This document shows, piece after piece, positions 1 to 7,216 of a stretch of 12,519 nucleotides of DNA (within the stretch, counting starts at the first letter, position 1; the number at the start of each line of letters is the position of its first letter). Below the pieces are notes generated by a model. The model was not told the DNA's origin and made no database searches. It saw only the letters and a program-made list of their open reading frames with translations. Both the position numbers and the translations under genes were made by a program. The stretch is from Clostridia bacterium (GTDB lineage: Bacteria; Bacillota_A; Clostridia; Christensenellales; Aristaeellaceae). The stretch spans positions 1 through 12,519 of the forward strand of contig JAGBAU010000011.1 of NCBI GenBank assembly GCA_017938785.1. Direction: 5' to 3'.

Positions 1-333
1 ACCTCGGTGCACTGCATCGCCATGTGCGGTGGAATCAATCTTTCCCAGTGCCTGCCGGGAAGCGTGCGGCAGAAAAATGCGCTGCTTCCATCGCTGTGCT
101 ACAATGCTGGCCGGGTGATTTCTTATACAGTTATCGGCCTGGCACAGGGGCTTTCCGGCCTGCTGTCCTGCGAAGCACAGGTTGAATTGAAGGCCGCACA
201 TCGCGCACCCCAGTTCTCCAGGGGCGGATTCAACGGAAACGATTGGTTATTTGTACGCATATGCCGGAAAACTCCCCTGTCACATATGTGGCGGGGGAGT
301 TTTGCGCGCTTGAAATTCTGTTTGCGGGCATGA
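1..333 (+). pseudogene. 5'-cut remnant of a UreH/SafE-like (sulfite exporter TauE/SafE family) membrane protein gene
   Basis: The reading frame is open from base 1, so the gene began before the window. The first visible residues contain HCIAMCGG, the hallmark of the UreH/SafE-like transmembrane family (metal or sulfur-compound transport, sometimes fused to heavy-metal-binding domains). A stretch ending GRVISYTVIG follows, which fits the next helix of that family. After about residue 45-50 (near base 150) the similarity fades: the rest is polar, has no membrane helices, and runs straight through a strong terminator hairpin (268-303) before a TGA at 331-333. Intact family members continue with several more helices. 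I infer that the gene is truncated, with its 3' part replaced by unrelated intergenic sequence, probably when the neighbouring restriction-modification operon arrived or rearranged. A frameshift within an otherwise complete gene is less likely because no other frame resumes the family sequence. The family call is fairly sure; the exact break point is not. Confidence 0.6.
268..303 (+). terminator. Rho-independent terminator, long perfect-length stem
   Basis: AAAACTCCCC at 268-277 pairs with GGGGAGTTTT at 294-303. The stem continues inward through the CACATATGTG palindrome (281-290), giving about 17 paired positions with only a two- to four-base loop. The two inner wobble pairs (278/293 and 280/291) are U-G in plus-strand RNA but would be A-C mismatches in minus-strand RNA, which favours action on the plus strand. 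The terminal T run (300-303) is short and lies in the stem arm. It would stop transcription entering from the truncated upstream gene and insulate the hsd promoter. Confidence 0.75.
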
Positions 334-372
334 TGGTTTATGATCATAGGTGAAGCCTGTTCGGTGCAGCGG

Positions 373-385
373 CAACTTCAAGTTG
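373..385. promoter_or_regulatory. Possible operator: 13-bp dyad overlapping the -35 box
   Basis: CAACTT, a single central C, and AAGTTG form a perfect inverted repeat whose right arm overlaps the first three bases of the -35 box TTGTCA. A protein bound here would compete with RNA polymerase, a common arrangement for repressors that control restriction-modification operons. No recognisable DNA-binding regulator is encoded in the operon, so the binding protein is unknown and the dyad could be coincidental. Confidence 0.3.
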
Positions 386-411
386 TCAGTGAAAGGGCGT
401 CGTGATATAAT
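383..411 (+). promoter_or_regulatory. Sigma-A type promoter of the hsd operon
   Basis: A -35 box TTGTCA (383-388) and a perfect -10 box TATAAT (406-411) are separated by exactly 17 bp. Transcription would begin near 418, leaving a leader of about 40 nt before the hsdM start codon at 457. The gene has a clear AGGAG ribosome binding site at 442-446. This is the only convincing promoter before the five-gene hsd operon. Confidence 0.8.
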
Positions 412-456
412 ATACCCATAATATTTACATTCACCCTGAACAGGAGCGATATACAT

Positions 457-1953
457 ATGCTTACCGGCGAACTGAAAAGCAAAATCAACAGCCTTTGGGA
501 GATATTCTGGACGGGCGGCATCACCAATCCGCTGGACGTTATCGAGCAGATGACCTATCTGATGTTCATCCGCGATCTGGACGACACCGATAACATCCGC
601 ACGAAGGAATGTGCCATGCTGGGTCTGCCCCACAAGAGCATCTTTGCAGGCGAAGTGACCATCGGCGGCCGCAGCATTGACGGCCGGGAGCTGAAATGGT
701 CTGTTTTCCATGATTTCCCGGCAGGCAGGATGTACACCACCATGCAGGAATGGGTATTCCCGTTCATCAAGAACCTGCACGGCGACAGGGAGAGCGCCTA
801 CGCCAAATACATGGACGACGCCATCTTCAAAATCCCCACACCGCTGATGCTGGATAAGATCGTCACCGCGCTGGACGGAATCTATGAACAGATGGCGCAG
901 GTGAAGGAAGGCGACACCCGCGGCGACGTATACGAATATCTGCTGGAAAAGATCGCCACCGCAGGCGTAAACGGCCAGTTCCGCACGCCGAGGCACATCA
1001 TCCGCATGATGGTGGAAATGATGGCGCCCACTGCGGACGAAGTGATTTGCGATCCCGCCTGCGGCACATCCGGCTTCCTGGTGATGGCGGCGGACTACCT
1101 GCGCGAAAACCGCAGGGAGGAAATCCTGTTCAACCGGCAGAAGAAGGATCATTACATGAACCACATGTTCCACGGCTACGACATGGACCGCACCATGCTG
1201 CGCATCGGGGCCATGAACATGATGACCCACGGCATCGACAACCCCACCATCGAATACCGCGACAGCCTGTCCGACCAGAACCCGGACGCGGACAAATACA
1301 GCCTGATCCTGGCGAACCCGCCCTTCAAGGGCAGCCTGGACAATGACATCGTGAGCGCCGACCTTCTGAAGAAGTGCAAGACGAAGAAGACGGAGCTTCT
1401 GTTCCTTGCGCTGTTTTTGAGGATGCTGCGGGTGGGCGGACGCTGCGCCTGCATCGTACCGGACGGCGTGCTGTTCGGCTCCAGCAAGGCGCACAAGGAT
1501 ATCCGCAAAGAGATCATCGAAGGCAACCGACTGGAGGCGGTGATTTCCATGCCCAGCGGCGTGTTCAAGCCCTACGCAGGCGTGAGCACGGCGGTTCTGG
1601 TGTTCACCAAGACCGGCCACGGCGGCACGGATAAGGTGTGGTTCTATGATATGAAGGCCGACGGCCTGAGCCTGGACGACAAGCGCAGCCCGGTTCAGGA
1701 GAACGACATTCCGGACATCATTGCCCGCTTCCACAAGCGTGAAGCCGAGGCAGACCGCGCGCGCACCGAGCAGAGCTTCTTCGTGCCCGTGGAGGAAATC
1801 ATCGGAAACGACTACGACCTCTCCATCAACAAATACAAAAAGACCGAATATGTGCCCGTGGAATACCCCAGCCCCCAGGAAATCCTCGCCGACCTACACG
1901 AACTGGAAATGGAGATCACGAAGGGTCTGGCGGAATTGGAGGGGATGTTGTGA
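457..1953 (+). CDS. hsdM: Type I restriction-modification DNA methyltransferase subunit HsdM
   Basis: This 498-residue subunit transfers a methyl group from S-adenosylmethionine to the N6 of adenine, acting as part of the M2S modification enzyme and the R2M2S restriction complex. The N-terminal helical domain (about 1-130) has the typical [20 protein letters not shown] stretch. The SAM-binding motif I is DPACGTSGF at 199-207, and the catalytic N6-adenine motif NPPF is at 287-290. The C-terminal tail from about 440 contains [10 protein letters not shown], normal for the family, and the length is standard. The ATG at 457 is preceded by AGGAG (442-446). The stop codon overlaps the hsdS start (GTGA at 1950-1953), implying translational coupling. 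The gene is GC-rich (39 of 60 bases in 1261-1320), unlike hsdS after it. No key motif is missing, so an active enzyme is expected. Confidence 0.97.
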   Translation: MLTGELKSKINSLWEIFWTGGITNPLDVIEQMTYLMFIRDLDDTDNIRTKECAMLGLPHKSIFAGEVTIGGRSIDGRELKWSVFHDFPAGRMYTTMQEWVFPFIKNLHGDRESAYAKYMDDAIFKIPTPLMLDKIVTALDGIYEQMAQVKEGDTRGDVYEYLLEKIATAGVNGQFRTPRHIIRMMVEMMAPTADEVICDPACGTSGFLVMAADYLRENRREEILFNRQKKDHYMNHMFHGYDMDRTMLRIGAMNMMTHGIDNPTIEYRDSLSDQNPDADKYSLILANPPFKGSLDNDIVSADLLKKCKTKKTELLFLALFLRMLRVGGRCACIVPDGVLFGSSKAHKDIRKEIIEGNRLEAVISMPSGVFKPYAGVSTAVLVFTKTGHGGTDKVWFYDMKADGLSLDDKRSPVQENDIPDIIARFHKREAEADRARTEQSFFVPVEEIIGNDYDLSINKYKKTEYVPVEYPSPQEILADLHELEMEITKGLAELEGML

Positions 1954-3152
1954 GAGTGAAGTTGGGGGAGATTGTTGGAAAGACAATTTCTGGCGAATGG
2001 GGTAATGACGATGAATTTGGAACAGGTATTCCTGTGCTGCGCACAACAAATTTCACTAATGATGGTATCATCAATTACGAAAAGGTTGTAACTCGTGATA
2101 TTCAGAAAAAGAAGATTGATGAAAAATATCTAAGATACGGTGACATCATCATTGAGAAATCAGGCGGTAGCGATAAGCAGCCAGTTGGCCGTGTAGTATT
2201 CTTTGAAGGAGAGGAACATACCTATCTGTTCAATAATTTCACTGGAGTATTGCGTGTTAATGATGCAACCAAGTGGAACAGTAGATATGTGTTTTATTCG
2301 CTATATGCAAATTATTTAAGTGGTGGAACGATCAGATACCAGAATAAGACAACAGGTTTGCACAATCTGAAGACAGAGCAGTATGTATCTGAATTCGAAG
2401 TGCAATATCGCGAATTGTCTGAACAGAAGAATATTTGCGAACTACTGGACAAGGTCAGCGATTTGATTGCTATACGAAAAAAGCAGCTTCAAAAGTTGGA
2501 TGACCTTGTCAAAGCCCGATTTGTCGAGATGTTTGGCGACCTTGCCAACCCTGCATGTAATTGGCTGCAAATAAGGCTGGCAGATGCTTGCATGGATCCA
2601 GATGACATCAAATGTGGTCCGTTTGGTACTCAGTTGAGCAAAGAGGAATACAGAGATTCGGGCGTTGCTGTTTGGGAAATTCCTCAAATCAACAGTCATT
2701 TTGTGACCAAACCGTCGCATTATCTTACTGAGGAAAAAGCAAAACAGCTGGATGCATATTCCCTTAAGCCGGGCGATATTGCGATGTCCCGAAAAGGAAA
2801 TGTCGGCAAGTGTGCGATATTTCCCACCCGTTTTGAAGCCGGTATTATTCATTCTGATGTTTTGAGAATTCGTGTAGACGATAGTCGTGTATCACCGCTA
2901 TTTATGATGCACCAGTTGCATTACAGTGGTGCTGTACAACACCAAATCGAACTGGTAAGCTCGGGAGCAATAATGGCGGGAATCAATGTTACGAAACTCA
3001 AGCAGATATTCGTGCACATTCCTCCGCTGGAACTACAGATCCAATTCGCTACCTTTGTCGAACAAACCGACAAACCAAAATCTACCATCCAGCAAAGTCT
3101 GGATAAACTGGAACTGCTGAAAAAAGCCCTGATGCAGAAATACTTTGGATAA
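1950..3152 (+). CDS. hsdS: Type I restriction-modification specificity subunit HsdS
   Basis: HsdS chooses the bipartite DNA target for both the methylase and the restriction complex. The 400-residue protein has the classic two-half layout. Target recognition domain 1 covers about 1-160. A helical spacer sits at about 165-197 and contains LDKVSDLIAIRKKQLQKLDD. Target recognition domain 2 covers about 200-360, with the usual KPGDIAMSRKGNVGK motif. A C-terminal helical conserved region (about 368-400) ends in LDKLELLKKALMQKYFG. The GTG start at 1950 overlaps the hsdM stop and follows GGAGGGG at 1938-1944. The base composition is much poorer in GC (20 of 60 in 2041-2100) than hsdM, consistent with horizontal exchange of specificity genes. 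I see no second partial hsdS or inverted repeat that would suggest phase variation by inversion. The target sequence cannot be read from the protein. Confidence 0.95.
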   Translation: MRVKLGEIVGKTISGEWGNDDEFGTGIPVLRTTNFTNDGIINYEKVVTRDIQKKKIDEKYLRYGDIIIEKSGGSDKQPVGRVVFFEGEEHTYLFNNFTGVLRVNDATKWNSRYVFYSLYANYLSGGTIRYQNKTTGLHNLKTEQYVSEFEVQYRELSEQKNICELLDKVSDLIAIRKKQLQKLDDLVKARFVEMFGDLANPACNWLQIRLADACMDPDDIKCGPFGTQLSKEEYRDSGVAVWEIPQINSHFVTKPSHYLTEEKAKQLDAYSLKPGDIAMSRKGNVGKCAIFPTRFEAGIIHSDVLRIRVDDSRVSPLFMMHQLHYSGAVQHQIELVSSGAIMAGINVTKLKQIFVHIPPLELQIQFATFVEQTDKPKSTIQQSLDKLELLKKALMQKYFG

Positions 3153-3166
3153 AGGGGGATTTCAAG

Positions 3167-3580
3167 ATGGATTGGGTTACTTGGATAAATACCGGTGTTG
3201 GTATTATCGGAATTGTTGTTGGTATCATCGGCGCCAAGAATATAAGCTATGCCAAAAAGATTATCAACAAAAACAAAATCAAAGCCGATCATGGGTCAAC
3301 AGTATATAATGCAGAGACTATTAATCAAGGAATTGGAGATCGGACAGCACGGCTGATTGCCAAAGACATGACACACGAAGAAATGTGTAAACTTATCATT
3401 CGGCTCATTCCTGTAAATACGGATGATGAAAACTGTGCCGCAAACAGGCTCAGGCGTGGCACTGTAACGGCAGATCAGTTTAACGAACTGTTGGAGGAGA
3501 TTCCGACGCATTATTATGGCTCAAAGAAGCCTCCCAAATTCCCCAATATGAAGGATGGTAGTACTTGGCATCAGATTTAA
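3167..3580 (+). CDS. Unrecognised membrane-anchored protein inside the hsd operon (137 aa)
   Basis: I do not recognise this protein. It starts 14 bp after hsdS with a good ribosome binding site (AAAGGGGG, 3152-3159). Residues 4-23 form one hydrophobic helix rich in spaced glycines (G12, G15, G19, G22), a glycine-zipper pattern that favours helix packing. The next 20 residues are strongly basic (KKIINKNKIK), so by the positive-inside rule the C-terminal ~110 residues should lie in the cytoplasm. A short stretch STVYNAETINQG follows, then a predicted helical region with a repeated acidic/hydrophobic pattern (MTHEEMCKLIIRLIP, FNELLEEIP) and a tail rich in lysine, proline and glycine. There is no nuclease, helicase or helix-turn-helix motif that I can see. 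Its AT-rich composition matches hsdS and not hsdM or hsdR, so it probably travelled with hsdS. It may be an accessory or membrane-tethering factor of the system; this is inference. Confidence 0.8.
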   Translation: MDWVTWINTGVGIIGIVVGIIGAKNISYAKKIINKNKIKADHGSTVYNAETINQGIGDRTARLIAKDMTHEEMCKLIIRLIPVNTDDENCAANRLRRGTVTADQFNELLEEIPTHYYGSKKPPKFPNMKDGSTWHQI

Positions 3581-3604
3581 TGGATATTTCAGGAGGGATG
3601 CGTG

Positions 3605-3802
3605 ATGAATAACAATTATCAGAATGACGAAATGCGTGAATACAATGACTTCATGTTCAAACTAGCCAATAAAGCTCGCGAAATAAACCAAGATTTCCAG
3701 AAGCTTTCACCGCAAAACAAGGAACAAGTCAATTTAACTTTGAGAAACTGTATTACTTTTGAAGCGTTGATGAACTTCTTCAATTCACTGCACGGCCATT
3801 AA
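3605..3802 (+). CDS. Unrecognised small protein inside the hsd operon (65 aa)
   Basis: This small gene lies between the membrane protein (24 bp upstream) and hsdR (19 bp downstream). The AGGAGGG at 3591-3597 favours the ATG at 3605; a GTG at 3602 is in frame and would add one residue. The product begins with an Asn-rich stretch (MNNNYQND), then a probable amphipathic helix with EYNDFMFKLANKAREIN, and ends with a second helical segment ending ALMNFFNSLHGH. It has similar numbers of acidic and basic residues, no membrane segment, no cysteine pair and no recognisable DNA-binding motif. It is AT-richer (24 of 60 in 3661-3720) than hsdR. The ribosome binding site, tight spacing and codon-like composition support a real gene. 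Function is unknown; a small partner of the preceding membrane protein or of the restriction complex is possible. Confidence 0.7.
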   Translation: MNNNYQNDEMREYNDFMFKLANKAREINQDFQKLSPQNKEQVNLTLRNCITFEALMNFFNSLHGH

Positions 3803-3806
3803 ATGT

Positions 3807-3813
3807 AAAGGGG
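3807..3813 (+). promoter_or_regulatory. Ribosome binding site that fixes the hsdR start
   Basis: AAAGGGG sits 8 nt upstream of ATG 3822, an ideal distance. The alternative in-frame GTG at 3813 overlaps this site and has no suitable site of its own, so ATG 3822 is preferred. Confidence 0.65.
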
Positions 3814-3821
3814 TGACCACC

Positions 3822-6800
3822 ATGAACAACTTCTCCTACCTCCTCTCCACGCCCAAGTTTTCCACCTTCGCGCAGGCGGCGGTGGCTGCGGAGCGGATTT
3901 TCGCCATTGATGCGGCGGCGTGCGCGCTGAATTGCCGCAAGGCGATGGAGTTGGCGGTCAAGTGGATGTATTCGGTGGATTCCGGCCTGGAAAAGCCCTA
4001 TGATGATCGCCTCGTAGCCCTGATGGATGCTTCGGATTTCCAGGATATCGTGGGCGTGGATATCTGGCGGCGCATGAATTACATACGCCTCAAGGGCAAT
4101 GACGCCGCCCATGCTTCCGTGCCTGTAAACGAAGCCCAGGCGCGGCTGTGCCTGGAAAACCTGTTCGTATTCCTCGATTTTATCGCCTACTGCTACGGCG
4201 ATGAGCTCTATACCGCCCGCGAATTTGATGCTTCCCTCCTGAAGGCGGAACCTGAAAGCGCATCCGTCCCCGTGCCGGATGTGGATCTTGCCGCGCTCAT
4301 CGAGGAAAACAAGGCGCTGAAGGAACAGCTCACCGCCAAGCGTGAAGCCCAGCAGCAGACCTATGTGCCCAAGCCCCTGGAGCTCTCCGAATACAAAACC
4401 CGCAAGCTCTACATCGACGCCATGCTCACCGAGGCCGGTTGGTCCGAGGGCAGGAACTGGATCAACGAAGTGGAAGTTTTCGGCATGCCCAACCAGAGCG
4501 GCAAGGGTTATGTGGATTATGTGCTCTATGATGACGCCCACCGTCCGCTGGCCCTCATCGAAGCCAAGCGCACCTGCGTGGATGTTTCCAAGGGCCGCCA
4601 GCAGGCCAAGCTCTATGCCGATCTTCTGGAAAAGCAGTATGGCCGCCGCCCGGTGATCTTCCTCTCCAACGGCTTCGATACCCGCATTGAGGATGGACAG
4701 TATCCCGAGCGCCGGGTGGCCACCATCTACTCCAAGCGGGATCTGGAAAAGCTGTTCAACCTGCGTACCATGCGCAGGCCGCTCACCCATGTGCATGTGA
4801 ACAAGGATATCGCAGGCAGATGGTATCAGGAGGGCGCTGTGAAGGCTGTGTGCGATTCTCTTGCCCGCAACCGCCGCAAGGCGCTGCTGGTCATGGCCAC
4901 CGGCTCCGGCAAGACCCGAACCGTGATCTCCCTGTGCGATGTGCTGTTGCAGAGGGGTTGGGTGAAGAATATCCTGTTCCTCGCCGACCGCAATTCGCTG
5001 GTGACCCAGGCCAAGCGCAGTTTCGTGAACCTGCTGCCGGATTTGTCCGTGACCAATCTCTGCGAGGAAAAGGACAACTACGGCGCGCACTGCGTCTTTT
5101 CCACCTACCAGACCATGATGAACTGCATCGATTCCGTGAAGGATGAACAGGGCAAGTTGTTTACCAGCGGACATTTTGATCTGGTGATCTGCGATGAGGC
5201 GCACCGATCGATTTATAATAAGTACCGCGATATTTTCTCTTATTTCGACGCACCGCTGGTGGGTCTTACCGCTACGCCCAAGGATGAAATCGAAAAGAAT
5301 ACCTACGAGGTGTTCGAACTGGAAAACGGCGTGCCCACCTATGGCTATGAACTGGCGCAGGCGGTCAGGGACGGCTATCTGGTGGATTACATGGTGGCCG
5401 AAACGAAGCTGAAGTTCATCGAGCAGGGCATCGTGTATGACGAGCTTTCCGAGGCAGAGAAGGAGGAGTATGAACAGACCTTCACCGATGAAAACGGCGA
5501 ACTGCCGGATGCCATCGCTTCCTCTGCGCTGAATGAGTGGATTTTCAATAAAGATACCATCCGCGAAGTGCTGCATGTGCTGATGACCAACGGCCTGCGC
5601 ATTGATTATGGCCAGAAGCTGGGCAAGAGTATCATATTCGCCAAGAACCACCAGCACGCCGAGAAGATACTGGAGATTTTCAACCAGGAATATCCCCATC
5701 TGCCCGGCTATGCAAAGGTGATCGACAACTACCTGAAGTACGCCCAGAGCGCCATCGATGAATTCTCCGAGGCAAAGAAGCTGCCACAGATTGCCATTTC
5801 GGTGGATATGCTGGATACGGGCATCGATGTGCCGGAAGTGCTGAACCTCGTTTTCTTCAAGAAGGTGATGAGCAAGGCGAAGTTCTGGCAGATGATCGGC
5901 AGAGGTACGCGTCTTTGTCCCAGTTTGCTGGACGGCGCAGATAAGGAGAAGTTCTATATCTTCGATTTCTGCGGAAACTTTGAATTCTTCCGCATGAACA
6001 GCGGCAAACCCACGCCGGTGATGATACCCCTGCAGGGTGCAATCTTCCATCTGAAGGCAGAGATGGCTTATAAGCTGCAGGATCTGGATTACCAGACCCC
6101 GGAGCTGATTCCCTTCCGCAGGAAACTGGTGGAGGATATGGTGCGCAAGGTGCGCGAGCTGAATAGGGAAAACTTCGCCGTGCATCAGCATCTGAAGTAT
6201 GTGGAGCTGTATTCCAGTACGGAGAATTACAATGCGCTGACCTATGAGGATACGCTGCTCATCCGGGATGAATTGGCTCCGCTGATTGCGCCGGATGATG
6301 ACGACGCCAAGGCGGTGCGCTTCGATGCGCTGATGTACCACATAGAGCTTGCTTACCTGATCGGCAAGAAGTATGCACGCGGCAGAACCGAACTTATGAA
6401 GAAGGTCGCTGCGGTTGCTTCTGTTGCCAACATCCCGGAGATTGCTGCGCAGGAGGAACTGATCAGCAAAATCCTGCACGGCGATTATCTTGAGAATGCC
6501 GGCATCCATGAGTTTGAACACATTCGCGAAGCCCTGCGCGATCTGATGAAGTATATTCCGATCACCCACGTTTCCTATGATACCGATTTCGATGATGACA
6601 TTCTCTCCATGGAATGGAAGGAAGCGGAACTGGAGACGGATGATTTGCAGAATTACCGCGCCAAGGCCGAGCATTACATCCGTACCCACGCAGACAGTAC
6701 TGCCATTGCGAAGCTGAAAACCAATCAGCCCCTCAATGCCCTGGATGTGGCCGCGCTGGAAAATGTGCTCTGGAACGAACTGGGCAGCCGTGAGGATTAC

Positions 6801-7112
6801 GAAGCCGAATACGGCCAGAAACCCCTGGGCGAATTCGTGCGCGAGATCGTCGGCATGGATATGAACGCCGCCAAGGCCGCGTTTGCCGATTACCTGAGCG
6901 ATGTGAACCTCGACAGCAGCCAGATCTATTTCGTCAACCAGATCGTGGAGTACATCGTGCAGAACGGCATGATGAAGGATCTGTCCGTATTGCAGGATAC
7001 CCCGTTCACCGACCGGGGCAGCATTGTGGAATTGTTCCCAGATTTGACGGTATGGAATGGAATAAGAAGCGCGATTGATCAGGTCAATTCGAATGCTGTG
7101 ATGGGCGGATGA
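3822..7112 (+). CDS. hsdR: Type I restriction enzyme endonuclease/translocase subunit HsdR with N-terminal DUF4145-like domain
   Basis: HsdR is the ATP-driven DNA translocase and nuclease of the R2M2S complex. I chose ATG 3822 because AAAGGGG (3807-3813) lies 8 nt before it; an in-frame GTG at 3813 falls inside that site. The protein is 1096 residues. An N-terminal helical domain (about 12-125) with GNDAAH at 92-97 resembles DUF4145, a HEPN-like fold often fused to HsdR. A short coiled coil at about 153-180 follows. The PD-(D/E)xK nuclease core has D232 and E247-A-K249. The helicase core has Walker A ATGSGKT (359-365), DEAH (458-461), GLTATP (481-486) and QMIGRGTRL (690-698). The C-terminal helical region (about 760-1096) would contact the methylase core. 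All catalytic motifs are present, so an active enzyme is expected. The GC-rich composition resembles hsdM. Confidence 0.97.
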   Translation: MNNFSYLLSTPKFSTFAQAAVAAERIFAIDAAACALNCRKAMELAVKWMYSVDSGLEKPYDDRLVALMDASDFQDIVGVDIWRRMNYIRLKGNDAAHASVPVNEAQARLCLENLFVFLDFIAYCYGDELYTAREFDASLLKAEPESASVPVPDVDLAALIEENKALKEQLTAKREAQQQTYVPKPLELSEYKTRKLYIDAMLTEAGWSEGRNWINEVEVFGMPNQSGKGYVDYVLYDDAHRPLALIEAKRTCVDVSKGRQQAKLYADLLEKQYGRRPVIFLSNGFDTRIEDGQYPERRVATIYSKRDLEKLFNLRTMRRPLTHVHVNKDIAGRWYQEGAVKAVCDSLARNRRKALLVMATGSGKTRTVISLCDVLLQRGWVKNILFLADRNSLVTQAKRSFVNLLPDLSVTNLCEEKDNYGAHCVFSTYQTMMNCIDSVKDEQGKLFTSGHFDLVICDEAHRSIYNKYRDIFSYFDAPLVGLTATPKDEIEKNTYEVFELENGVPTYGYELAQAVRDGYLVDYMVAETKLKFIEQGIVYDELSEAEKEEYEQTFTDENGELPDAIASSALNEWIFNKDTIREVLHVLMTNGLRIDYGQKLGKSIIFAKNHQHAEKILEIFNQEYPHLPGYAKVIDNYLKYAQSAIDEFSEAKKLPQIAISVDMLDTGIDVPEVLNLVFFKKVMSKAKFWQMIGRGTRLCPSLLDGADKEKFYIFDFCGNFEFFRMNSGKPTPVMIPLQGAIFHLKAEMAYKLQDLDYQTPELIPFRRKLVEDMVRKVRELNRENFAVHQHLKYVELYSSTENYNALTYEDTLLIRDELAPLIAPDDDDAKAVRFDALMYHIELAYLIGKKYARGRTELMKKVAAVASVANIPEIAAQEELISKILHGDYLENAGIHEFEHIREALRDLMKYIPITHVSYDTDFDDDILSMEWKEAELETDDLQNYRAKAEHYIRTHADSTAIAKLKTNQPLNALDVAALENVLWNELGSREDYEAEYGQKPLGEFVREIVGMDMNAAKAAFADYLSDVNLDSSQIYFVNQIVEYIVQNGMMKDLSVLQDTPFTDRGSIVELFPDLTVWNGIRSAIDQVNSNAVMGG

Positions 7113-7123
7113 ACGGTTTTTTG

Positions 7124-7160
7124 AGAAGGGCGAAGCTTGGAAGAAGGCTTCGGCTCTTTT
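7124..7160 (+). terminator. Probable terminator at the end of the hsd operon
   Basis: CGAAGC (7131-7136) pairs with GCTTCG (7147-7152) around a short loop. The base of the stem can extend with AGAAGGG upstream and CTCTTTT downstream (one bulged G, some G-U pairs), ending in a T run at 7157-7160. It begins 12 bp after the hsdR stop. The stem is imperfect, so leakage into the kinase gene is possible. Confidence 0.55.
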
Positions 7161-7216
7161 GAGCATTGGCCGCACCGGATATTCGATATAAACGTCAAAT
7201 GAAGGGACGAGGTGAC

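Noticed and set aside
181..234. Inverted repeat GTTGAAT ... ATTCAAC in the left flank
   Set aside because: The arms are only 7 bp with about 40 bp between them and no transposase nearby, so chance is likely.
339..348. Palindrome TATGATCATA upstream of the hsd promoter
   Set aside because: It is short, AT-rich and too far upstream of the -35 box for a confident operator call.
280..1734. Minus-strand open frame opposite hsdM (over 480 codons)
   Set aside because: Same codon-bias shadow; the translation is His/Val/Ala-rich without any known domain, and hsdM on the plus strand is certain.
1950..3152. Possible phase-variable specificity locus
   Set aside because: There is no second or partial hsdS, no recombinase gene and no obvious long inverted repeat in the window.
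3780..7175. Very long minus-strand open frame (over 1100 codons) opposite hsdR
   Set aside because: It mirrors hsdR on the other strand. The GC-rich codon use of hsdR leaves few antisense stops; the antisense protein is His/Ile-rich low-complexity with no recognisable domain, and no ribosome site or promoter supports it.
7166..7192. Possible promoter for the kinase gene (TTGGCC and TATAAA)
   Set aside because: The spacing is only 15 bp and the -35 is poor; no better pair is visible, so I do not call it, although some promoter or read-through must drive the kinase.
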